Shown in pieces: positions 1-5,427 of a stretch of DNA of 5,427 nt. Within the stretch, counting starts at the first letter, position 1. Every line of letters starts with the position of its first letter. The DNA is taken from contig JAUWCW010000160.1 in assembly GCA_030609125.1 (NCBI GenBank), positions 1 to 5,427 of the forward strand, in the 5' to 3' direction. The DNA comes from JAUWCW01 sp030609125 [NCBI: Candidatus Rokuibacteriota bacterium] (GTDB taxonomy: Bacteria > JAUVQV01). Position numbers and translations under genes: made by a program. The notes below the pieces were generated by a model. It ran no database searches. It saw nothing but the letters and a program-made list of their open reading frames with translations, and was not told the DNA's origin.

Positions 1-2244
1 GATGCGCCCCTGCAGGTCGGATAGTATGGCGGCCGGGCCCTTACCCTCCTCCGCCAGCGCCAGCTTCGGAATCCCGATCCTCGAGGAAAGCTGCAGTTCC
101 CGGAGTTTCAGACCGCGAAGGGGAAAATCGCCGGGCTCGACCTGCAGCGTGAGCGGCAGCGGGCCCGCCACGCCCATCCTGCCGGGGGAGGCCGGAAAAA
201 CCCTTGCAAGCAGCGCCGGCGGGACCGACCACTGCACTTCGAGTGGGGAGTTCAGGGTGATCCGCTCATAGGGAGATTCAGTCCGGAACGCCGTCACCAC
301 ATCAAAAAGCCGCCCGGCGGCCCGAAAGGTTCCCGATACCGGAAGAAGTCGTCCGTCGCTGTCAACGCCCGTCCGGGCCTGAAGCGTCACTCCGACCGCA
401 TCCTCTCCCGTCGCCTCGCCGGCGAGCCCGCCCCGGACCCTGACTTTCCCCGCCAGCGCCAGCACCGCCCCGCCGGAACTCTCGGTCTGCACCGACAGCT
501 TCACCTCCTCCAGATCGAGTTCCGTGCCGCCCGGCATTGCCACCGCGAGACTCTCGGCAATGACGGAGGCCTCAATAGATGTTTTCCACGGGTCCGGAAA
601 GTGTCTCTCCCCATCGGGACGTGCCGTTGAAAAGCGGGTCACCGACAGGTTCACCTCCGCCTCCCGCAAGAGCTTTACCGGCGACGGACCCGCCTGCAGC
701 CGACGCAGCAGCGCCGGGGTCAGCGTCGCCCGGAGCGTCGCCGGAGCGGTGAGTGAGATGTCCTCTTCCAGGCGCAGGGGAAGTGTGCCCTCGAGGCGCG
801 GCGTGTCTACGGAAAGGACGACGTCCATCGGGCCCGCCCCGAGGGAGCGGACCGAAAACGATGTGTTGAATGTCCGCCCCAGGAGCTCTTCAACGACTCC
901 GCCGCCGACGAGACCGTCAAGGACGGCGCTGGGGGCATTGCTGAACTCGCCGCTGAACTCCACGCCGGAGCGTTCGAACTGAAGGCGTCCCCCGGCGTCG
1001 AAAAGCCTGTTGAAAACACCCTCTGCCGTCATGCCTCCCGGCGCTCCCCCGATCTCGAGGTCGGCGGAGAAATGCACCTTCACCTGCTCTGCCAGAACCG
1101 CACTCTCCACTGACGCCTGCACCGCTGCAAGCACCAGATCCGTCCCTTCCCCCGCACTCTCGAAATGCATGGCCTTCCGCGTCGAAACCTTCACCCCCAG
1201 AGAGATTCGCCCGGGATCGAAGGAACCGAAGGGAACACTCAGGGTCTCGAGGAGAATCGTAACGGGAACCTCATCTCTCAAAGAGAGCGTGCTCTCCGGG
1301 TCGCGGACCCTGGCGACGGTTGAGACGAAACCAGGGGTGATGGTGAAATGCGCCTCGGACTTTTCCACCAGGACCAGGCGGCCGCCGGCGAGCGCCATCC
1401 TGAGGAGAGCCTCGAAATGCGGGGAGGAGACGTCCAAATCGACATCGATCCCGTCGACGGCGGCCCGCGCCTTGATCTGAAGGTCGAGCCTTCTCCCGAG
1501 GGCGGCCGCCATCTGTCCACGGTATCCGAGGGCGTGGTCGATCCCCTCCACGGGAAGGTTCCCCGCTTCCACCGTGAGGTCGACCCGCGCCAGAACGGGC
1601 TGGAGCCTCCCCCCGGCGTCCACCAGATCCTCCACCGTCCCTTCTATCCTCAGTTCGCCCGTCAGCCCACCCTGCCGGGTCGAGGCTTCGAGACTGATGC
1701 CGGCCGGTCTCCCCGCCCGGGGCAGAACGAGCTCCACTCCCCGCACGAGAAACTCCACCTCCTCCATCTCCGGCGCGGAAACGCTGATGCGGGACTCGCC
1801 CATTTCAAGGGTGGCAAAGGGGAGCACGGGGACAAAGCCCGCCTCGCCTCCCTTCGCCGGACTCGTTGAAGAGAGGGCATCCATGAGGTTTGTCCTCCCC
1901 GCTTCCCCCGCCACCAGATCCGCCTCCAGTCCCTCGATCCTTGTCGTACCGAGGTCCTCCTTCCACTTCCTCGCCAGGGACAGGAGGGACCGGTCGTTCT
2001 GCATCCTCTCGATAACCGCCACGATCTTGCCTTCGGGGTCTTTCAGGCTCAGGCCCTCAACGGTCTGCTTCCCGGTCCAGGAGAGGGAGAGTCTCTCCAT
2101 GGTCACAGAACCCGCTATCCTGCCGTTGATCAGCCGTTCCACCGCCCCCCGACCGACGCCGGTGGAAAGAATAGACGGCGCCGCCGCAATCATGATTGCA
2201 AGGATCACGGCGGCAGAGGCGGCCATCGCCACAAGTGTTCTCAT
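1..2244 (-). CDS. Large AsmA-like membrane-anchored periplasmic protein, C-terminus beyond window
   Basis: The frame is open from ATG 2244 to the window edge, giving 748 residues with no stop. ATG 2244 is the first possible start, because an in-frame TAG lies three codons upstream. Residues 2-24 are a hydrophobic segment (MRTLVAMAASAAVILAIMIA) with one Arg in front, read as a signal anchor or uncleaved signal. Next comes the segment typical of AsmA-like proteins: a helix (about 30-42), then SVTMERLSLSWTG and VEGLSLKDPEGKIVA (46-76). The remainder is beta-rich with alternating polar and hydrophobic residues and no cysteine. Residues 197-311 and 404-517 look like two copies of one module, each with DAGGRLQ near its start and a TP-plus-helix end. 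Known AsmA/YhdP/TamB-type proteins span the periplasm and act in phospholipid transport or outer-membrane homeostasis; this role is inferred from architecture only. The only visible ribosome site is a weak AGAG. A DUF-type family outside AsmA proper is also possible. Confidence 0.8.
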   Translation of the reverse strand, partial: MRTLVAMAASAAVILAIMIAAAPSILSTGVGRGAVERLINGRIAGSVTMERLSLSWTGKQTVEGLSLKDPEGKIVAVIERMQNDRSLLSLARKWKEDLGTTRIEGLEADLVAGEAGRTNLMDALSSTSPAKGGEAGFVPVLPFATLEMGESRISVSAPEMEEVEFLVRGVELVLPRAGRPAGISLEASTRQGGLTGELRIEGTVEDLVDAGGRLQPVLARVDLTVEAGNLPVEGIDHALGYRGQMAAALGRRLDLQIKARAAVDGIDVDLDVSSPHFEALLRMALAGGRLVLVEKSEAHFTITPGFVSTVARVRDPESTLSLRDEVPVTILLETLSVPFGSFDPGRISLGVKVSTRKAMHFESAGEGTDLVLAAVQASVESAVLAEQVKVHFSADLEIGGAPGGMTAEGVFNRLFDAGGRLQFERSGVEFSGEFSNAPSAVLDGLVGGGVVEELLGRTFNTSFSVRSLGAGPMDVVLSVDTPRLEGTLPLRLEEDISLTAPATLRATLTPALLRRLQAGPSPVKLLREAEVNLSVTRFSTARPDGERHFPDPWKTSIEASVIAESLAVAMPGGTELDLEEVKLSVQTESSGGAVLALAGKVRVRGGLAGEATGEDAVGVTLQARTGVDSDGRLLPVSGTFRAAGRLFDVVTAFRTESPYERITLNSPLEVQWSVPPALLARVFPASPGRMGVAGPLPLTLQVEPGDFPLRGLKLRELQLSSRIGIPKLALAEEGKGPAAILSDLQGRI

Positions 2245-2252
2245 GACTCTAC

Positions 2253-2281
2253 TCTATGACAATTAACCCATCGTTTGTCAA
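2253..2281 (-). promoter_or_regulatory. Possible promoter of the AsmA-like gene
   Basis: On the minus strand a perfect -35 hexamer TTGACA (2281-2276) is followed after 17 bp by CATAGA (2258-2253), which matches the -10 consensus at only three positions. If used, transcription would begin within a few bases of ATG 2244, giving a nearly leaderless message, consistent with the lack of a good Shine-Dalgarno sequence. The weak -10 makes this tentative. Confidence 0.3.
2257..2280. repeat. Inverted repeat TGACAA-N12-TTGTCA, possible operator
   Basis: Perfect 6-bp arms (2257-2262 and 2275-2280) are separated by 12 bp. They lie immediately upstream of the AsmA-like gene and cover most of its proposed -35 to -10 interval. 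The spacing would suit a dimeric regulator binding successive turns of the helix, but such short arms can arise by chance. One arm also doubles as part of the TTGACA hexamer. Confidence 0.3.
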
Positions 2282-2310
2282 ACGGATGCCGTGCCTGCCG
2301 ATGGTCTGTC

Positions 2311-2339
2311 TTGACACCCTCCGTGACCGGGACTAACTT
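2311..2339 (+). promoter_or_regulatory. Probable sigma70-type promoter of the dodecin gene
   Basis: A perfect -35 box TTGACA (2311-2316) is followed by a 17-bp spacer and TAACTT (2334-2339), which keeps the key first, second and last bases of the -10 consensus. Transcription would start near 2346, giving a leader of about 75 nt before the dodecin start codon. It is the best promoter match in the intergenic region. Confidence 0.5.
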
Positions 2340-2354
2340 ACCTGCATAACCCGT

Positions 2355-2387
2355 GAACCGACCGCCCGGTTCCGCCTCACAGGGGCG
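2355..2387 (+). other. Two adjacent small hairpins in the dodecin leader
   Basis: GAACCG (2355-2360) pairs perfectly with CGGTTC (2367-2372) around a 6-nt loop. It is followed directly by CGCCT (2373-2377) pairing with GGGCG (2383-2387), including one G-U pair, around a 5-nt loop. Both lie between the proposed transcription start and the Shine-Dalgarno sequence. They match no riboswitch that I recognise and may only stabilise the message. Confidence 0.3.
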
Positions 2388-2405
2388 TGGCTGCAAACCC
2401 CGCAC

Positions 2406-2413
2406 AAGGGAGG
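2406..2413 (+). promoter_or_regulatory. Strong Shine-Dalgarno site that fixes the dodecin start
   Basis: AAGGGAGG ends 6 nt before ATG 2420, which is ideal spacing. A second in-frame ATG at 2414 directly abuts the site and is too close to be used efficiently, so the start at 2420 is preferred. Confidence 0.8.
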
Positions 2414-2419
2414 ATGACC

Positions 2420-2620
2420 ATGACAGTGGTAAAAGTGATCGAGATTCTGGCCCAGTCGGAGAAGAGTTGGGAAGATGCGGCCCAGACGGCCGTCACCGCC
2501 GCATCGAAGTCGGTGAGAAACATCAAGTCCCTTTACATCGACGGCATGCAGGCGATGGTGGAGGACAACAAGATCGTAGAGTTCCGCGTGAACGCCAAGA
2601 TCTCCTTCGTCGTCGAATAG
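2420..2620 (+). CDS. Dodecin family protein, 66 aa
   Basis: The complete protein begins MTVVKVIEILAQSEKSWEDA and ends VNAKISFVVE. This is the beta-alpha-beta-beta fold pattern of dodecin at its usual length of 65-75 residues. Landmarks are strand 1 (2-10), the SEKSWEDAA entry to the helix (13-21), the helix (about 16-33), VRNIKS (32-37), strand 2 with the VEDNKIVEFRVNAKI turn (47-61) and strand 3. Dodecins form hollow cytoplasmic dodecamers that bind flavins or other small ligands and act as flavin buffers. The position corresponding to the flavin-stacking Trp of archaeal and Thermus dodecins appears to be Ser37 here, while Trp17 sits in the SWEDA motif, as in the calcium-binding actinobacterial type; flavin binding is therefore uncertain. 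The gene stands alone, divergent from the AsmA-like gene and convergent with the small secreted gene, with its own promoter. Confidence 0.96.
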   Translation: MTVVKVIEILAQSEKSWEDAAQTAVTAASKSVRNIKSLYIDGMQAMVEDNKIVEFRVNAKISFVVE

Positions 2621-2636
2621 TTTCCCCGGCAGATCC

Positions 2637-2659
2637 GGCGGTCCGTCACGGTTTCCGCC
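2637..2659. other. Imperfect hairpin at the convergent gene junction
   Basis: GGCGG (2637-2641) pairs with CCGCC (2655-2659), and inside it CCG (2643-2645) pairs with CGG (2649-2651) around TCA, which is the stop codon of the minus-strand gene. It lies 17 bp beyond the dodecin stop and could help to end both transcripts. It lacks a T-tract on either strand and has an internal bulge, so it is not a classical intrinsic terminator. Confidence 0.2.
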
Positions 2660-3119
2660 TCTCCATGATCACCGTCACCTCCGCCCCCCTGCCGTGATCG
2701 AAGGAGATCACGAGCTCCGGGGTTCCGGCAGGGATGGGGACGCTCAGTACCGTCCTCCCCTCGGGGAGGCGGACTCCCTGGGCGTGCTCGGTCCATCTGC
2801 CCGGCTGCCCGACCCTGACGGTGTTGACGATGACCCCGTGCTCACCGCCTATGTGCTGCATGATGACGACCCGGTCGAATCCCCTCTCCGCCGCGAGCCG
2901 ACCGATACCGTAGCGTTTCACTTCCCTCTTATTGGTGGTCCTGGTGAAGGCGTCGATGGTGGCGCACTCACGCCCCTCGGGACACTTCTTCAACTCCTCC
3001 ACCGCCTTCCTTATAATGCTGATCTCGGGAAGATCATCCTGCGCCCAGGCACGCAACGGCATCAACAGAAGTATTGCCGAAACTAGTACCACTTGTATTT
3101 TTATATGCTTATCCTCCAT
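2646..3119 (-). CDS. Small secreted protein of unknown family, downstream of A2M
   Basis: Read from ATG 3119 this is 157 residues. A Sec signal peptide is clear: Lys residues in the n-region, a hydrophobic core VVLVSAILLLMPL (10-22) and an AWA cleavage site after residue 26, leaving about 131 mature residues. The mature part starts with a helix (29-45), a close cysteine pair (Cys46 and Cys52 in CPEGREC) that may form a disulfide, then an alpha/beta stretch (66-102) and a beta-rich C-terminal third (116-152) ending in VISFDHGRGAEVTVIMERR, which resembles a beta-sandwich edge. I recognise no family. The gene follows the alpha-2-macroglobulin gene after 56 bp on the same strand, so co-transcription and a periplasmic role linked to it are plausible. 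The start is doubtful: GGAGG at 3117-3113 overlaps ATG 3119 and is spaced for the in-frame ATA at 3104, which would give a 152-residue protein beginning M/I-KIQVVL. Confidence 0.85.
   Translation of the reverse strand: MEDKHIKIQVVLVSAILLLMPLRAWAQDDLPEISIIRKAVEELKKCPEGRECATIDAFTRTTNKREVKRYGIGRLAAERGFDRVVIMQHIGGEHGVIVNTVRVGQPGRWTEHAQGVRLPEGRTVLSVPIPAGTPELVISFDHGRGAEVTVIMERRKP
3113..3117 (-). promoter_or_regulatory. Shine-Dalgarno GGAGG that conflicts with the ATG start
   Basis: On the minus strand GGAGG lies at 3117-3113 and shares its first G with the ATG at 3119. The next in-frame codon at proper spacing (8 nt) is ATA at 3104-3102. No comparable site precedes ATG 3119. The site therefore suggests either a rare AUA initiation, or translation from ATG 3119 without a useful Shine-Dalgarno sequence. 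Confidence 0.5.
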
Positions 3120-3126
3120 AGTTAAA

Positions 3127-3132
3127 CTTATA
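3127..3132 (-). promoter_or_regulatory. Possible -10 element before the small secreted gene
   Basis: TATAAG (3132-3127) matches five of six -10 consensus bases in a locally AT-rich stretch (about 3085-3145) that stands out from the GC-rich surroundings. No good -35 lies 17 bp upstream; a TTGTCA is present but only 11 bp away. If active, it would start a message near 3120. The gene may instead depend entirely on read-through from the upstream A2M gene. Confidence 0.2.
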
Positions 3133-3175
3133 CATTAGCTGTATGACAACTCCCGCGTACGTTGCCGGGACGGTT

Positions 3176-5427
3176 TCAATCCTCTATCCGAAGCTTGATC
3201 TCGTCCGAGTTGGCCCTCAGTTCCGGAGCGTACATGGCGTGCGCCCGGGCCGGCAGGGCGCTGAACCTTCCCGGTATCTCGGCGCGCATTCTGAAAGCCA
3301 GACTGTGTTTTCCCCGTGCGAGAGCCCTGACGAAGAACACGACTCTCTCATCCCTGAGCTCCATGTAGGCGCCCATGTCGTTCCCGCCGTACCCGCTTCG
3401 AACCTCCACGGGCTCGAAACCGGCGGCTTTCATGTCCTCGAAGACGAGGTACTCGTAGTCGTTCTTGCTTTCAATCTCGAGTTCGACCTCAACCAGGTCG
3501 CCGCTCTTGAGCACGTCCATGTTCTCCAGCCGCGTCCGGCGGTATTTCTCCACCTTCTGGCCCACGGCCTGTCCGCGCGCACCGGAGACCTTGACGCTCT
3601 TCTGCACGGGATCGAGGCGGTAGTATTGCCTCTCGACCCGTATCTCGAGCCCCGCCTTCCCGATGAAATCCTCCAGGGTGAAATTGCTGAGGTAGGCGTT
3701 GAAATAGACCGGCCCCCTCCCGCTTCTGCGCACTTCCACCGTGTGCTCCCCGGCGGCAATCGCCTCCCCCTCGAGAACCAGGGCGTTGTCGAAGCTGAAG
3801 AGGTTATCGCCGGAGATGCGCACCGACTTCCTTCTCTGCCCGTCGACAAAGATCTCGACGGTCATGTCCGGCCGGTCTTCGCCACTGGCGCGCAGGTAGT
3901 CGGCCATGGCCTCGATGGTGAGGGCCGTGTCGCGGGTGGAGTTCCACCAGGTGGCGTGCTTGCGGTTGTTGAGCAGATACTTCACCAGCCCGGCGGCCCT
4001 TGTGCCCTGCGGATCCGTGGCCGCCAGGAGTTTCAGATAGTAGGCGTGGGCCTCGTACTCGCTGCCGTACCAGTACCAGCGGTTTTCCCCCGGCAGCTCG
4101 AGGTAGGCCGTCTGGTTCTCCCCGTCCTCCACGACGTACTGGCCGATGTTGCGCATGACCATCGCCAACTCTTCCGTTCTTTCCTCACTGTGCAGTGCCA
4201 TGCCGAACATCGCCAGGGCGTAGACCGAAAGATGCGTACGGTCGCGGTAGAGAAGCTCCCTCATGGCGCCGCTCTCTTTCCCGGCGCTGACGAGAACCAT
4301 ATAGACGAAGGCGTCCAGGTTGCCGGCGTGGCGCTTCCACGGATCCTTCTGCCCGTCGGCGTTCCGGAGCTTCGTCAGCTCCTCCTCCCGATACTCGGTG
4401 AGCCACCGCACGCCTCGATCGAGCATTCCCGGTGCGAGCGCCGCCCCGTTGCCTTGGGCCACCTGCAGACCGCGGACGACGGTGGCCGTGGTGTGGGGCG
4501 CGGAGCGCTCTCCCCATCCCGAAAACCACCCCCAGCCTCCGTCGGCGAGCTGCATCGCCGCCAGCCGCCGCACCCCCTGCCGGACCATATCCCGCACCGT
4601 CTCCTCGTCGAAGACGGGGTTTCGGCGCCGGCGCTTCCACTGCCTGGCCCGCTCGACGCCGTCACCGAGTTCCTGGGCATTCAGGTTGGCGCGCTTTTGC
4701 CGCACTTCCTCCAGATCGAGTCCCATCTCGAGAAGGATCCTCTGGGTGATGACCGTCGGCAGGAAGCGGTTCAGCGTCTGTTCCGTGCACCCGTAGGGAT
4801 ACTCGACAAGATACGGCAGGGCGTCCACCATGGCGCCGGCCAGCGTGGGCGAATATCGGATCTCGAGCCTCGATTGCTCCAGACGCCTCGCGGCGGGAAC
4901 GGTGAAGGTGAAGGACCGCGAACCCTCATCCCGGCGGACCACGCCGCTCACAGACTCGGTTTTCAGCATCCCGTGGACGTAGACGGGAAACCGCATCTGC
5001 ACCGCGTCGGACTCCTCGTCCGTGAGCGCCTTCATGCGAACGATCGCTTCCCCTTCACGAACGACCCGGACCCGCCAGTCCACCCGGGCCTCCCCGCCGG
5101 AGGGGACCTCGACCACCTGCTCTTTCATGCCCATCGGCACGAGGGAGCCGCCCTCGAGCTCCAGCACCGCCCGGACCGACTTGTCCTCTTTCAGGTAGTT
5201 GTGCACGTTCGCCGACAGGACCACTTCATCCTTCTCCACGAAGAAGCGGGGGGCCTGAAGCCGGAGGATCAGATCCTTCGCCGTCACCGTCTCGGCCGTC
5301 CCCTCGCCGACGAGCGTTCCGTGCCCGAGGGCCCAGGCGCGGATCTTCCACCCGGTGAGGTTTTCCGGCATGTCGAACTCAATCTCCGCCTCTCCTTCCC
5401 CGTCGGTAAGTAGGGAAGCGCCCCAGA
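3176..5427 (-). CDS. Alpha-2-macroglobulin family protein with thioester, C-terminal 749 residues
   Basis: The gene enters from the right edge; the first complete codon encodes Trp1 of the visible part and the stop is TGA 3178-3176. Residues 1-35 ([20 protein letters not shown], then [10 protein letters not shown]) match the macroglobulin domain that leads into the thioester region, followed by [18 protein letters not shown]. The thioester motif is PYGCTEQ, with Cys213 and Gln216 (codons 4789-4778); Cys213 is the only cysteine visible. An alpha-helical thioester domain follows, with [13 protein letters not shown] (292-304) and [12 protein letters not shown] (492-502), then C-terminal macroglobulin domains ending in [20 protein letters not shown] near the stop. 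Bacterial A2Ms are periplasmic, often lipid-anchored, and trap attacking proteases by covalent thioester bonding after bait cleavage, frequently beside a penicillin-binding protein such as PBP1C. The N-terminus, bait region and any lipobox are outside the window. ATG 5371 is internal, since homology continues upstream of it. Confidence 0.97.
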   Translation of the reverse strand, partial: WGASLLTDGEGEAEIEFDMPENLTGWKIRAWALGHGTLVGEGTAETVTAKDLILRLQAPRFFVEKDEVVLSANVHNYLKEDKSVRAVLELEGGSLVPMGMKEQVVEVPSGGEARVDWRVRVVREGEAIVRMKALTDEESDAVQMRFPVYVHGMLKTESVSGVVRRDEGSRSFTFTVPAARRLEQSRLEIRYSPTLAGAMVDALPYLVEYPYGCTEQTLNRFLPTVITQRILLEMGLDLEEVRQKRANLNAQELGDGVERARQWKRRRRNPVFDEETVRDMVRQGVRRLAAMQLADGGWGWFSGWGERSAPHTTATVVRGLQVAQGNGAALAPGMLDRGVRWLTEYREEELTKLRNADGQKDPWKRHAGNLDAFVYMVLVSAGKESGAMRELLYRDRTHLSVYALAMFGMALHSEERTEELAMVMRNIGQYVVEDGENQTAYLELPGENRWYWYGSEYEAHAYYLKLLAATDPQGTRAAGLVKYLLNNRKHATWWNSTRDTALTIEAMADYLRASGEDRPDMTVEIFVDGQRRKSVRISGDNLFSFDNALVLEGEAIAAGEHTVEVRRSGRGPVYFNAYLSNFTLEDFIGKAGLEIRVERQYYRLDPVQKSVKVSGARGQAVGQKVEKYRRTRLENMDVLKSGDLVEVELEIESKNDYEYLVFEDMKAAGFEPVEVRSGYGGNDMGAYMELRDERVVFFVRALARGKHSLAFRMRAEIPGRFSALPARAHAMYAPELRANSDEIKLRIED

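Noticed and set aside
524-1480. Further plus-strand open frames (152 and 156 codons) over the left part
   Set aside because: They are antisense shadows of the AsmA-like gene with low-complexity Ser/Arg/Thr composition and no convincing start signals.
1348-2266. Plus-strand open frames of 173 and 230 codons opposite the AsmA-like gene
   Set aside because: They overlap each other and lie antisense to a continuous 748-codon frame that has a membrane anchor and family-like sequence. Their translations are Arg, Ser and Pro rich.
2387-2419. N-terminal extension of dodecin (non-ATG start at 2387, or ATG 2414)
   Set aside because: The Shine-Dalgarno sequence lies inside this extension and is spaced for ATG 2420, and dodecins normally begin close to the VVKVIE strand.
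2693-2712. Perfect 7-bp stem CGTGATC / GATCACG with a 6-nt loop
   Set aside because: It lies within the coding end of the small secreted gene, has no T-tract on either strand and is too far past the dodecin stop to be called a terminator with confidence.
2694-3138. Plus-strand frames of 130 and 68 codons opposite the small secreted gene
   Set aside because: The minus-strand frame has a proper signal peptide and operon position; the plus frames show no domain, and I did not find a ribosome site that supports them.
3143-5413. Plus-strand frame of 756 codons opposite the whole A2M gene
   Set aside because: Its codons align exactly with A2M codons on the other strand, so it stays open simply because the high-GC A2M gene avoids TTA, CTA and TCA codons; it ends where A2M first uses CTA. 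The translation is rich in His, Pro, Arg and Leu and resembles no protein, while A2M homology is unmistakable.

Overview
The window is high-GC bacterial DNA with an envelope-related character. It holds four genes: three on the minus strand (two of them cut by the window ends) and one small plus-strand gene between them. The genes carry several signs of a diderm (Gram-negative type) bacterium: a thioester alpha-2-macroglobulin, an AsmA-like membrane-anchored protein and a protein with a Sec signal peptide. From memory, the A2M and AsmA-like sequences most resemble proteins of the PVC superphylum and its neighbours (Planctomycetota, Lentisphaerota, Hydrogenedentota-like lineages). That placement is a low-confidence impression, not a search result.

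Layout from right to left, which is the transcription direction of most genes. Positions 5427-3176 (minus) encode the C-terminal 749 residues of a bacterial alpha-2-macroglobulin with an intact CTEQ thioester motif; its N-terminus lies beyond the right edge. After a 56-bp gap, 3119-2646 (minus) encodes a small secreted protein of unknown family, probably in the same transcript. It has an awkward start: the clear Shine-Dalgarno sequence lies inside the annotated ATG start and points instead to an in-frame ATA codon. Positions 2420-2620 (plus) encode a 66-residue dodecin that converges on the small secreted gene, with 25 bp between the stop codons. Positions 2244-1 (minus) encode the first 748 residues of a large AsmA-like protein with an N-terminal membrane anchor; its C-terminus lies beyond the left edge. 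The 175-bp divergent region between the AsmA-like gene and dodecin contains a good sigma70-type promoter for dodecin, two small hairpins in the dodecin leader, and a 6-12-6 inverted repeat next to the AsmA-like start.

Functionally, the A2M fragment and the small secreted protein look like a periplasmic defence or protease-trapping unit. The AsmA-like protein would be an inner-membrane-anchored, periplasm-spanning protein of the group linked to lipid transport or outer-membrane homeostasis. Dodecin is a cytoplasmic dodecamer for flavin or ligand storage and has no evident link to the rest. I see no RNA genes, mobile elements, CRISPR arrays or toxin-antitoxin modules. Nothing here is clearly a new system. 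The best leads are the unclassified secreted protein behind the A2M with its unusual start, and the internal duplication in the AsmA-like protein.
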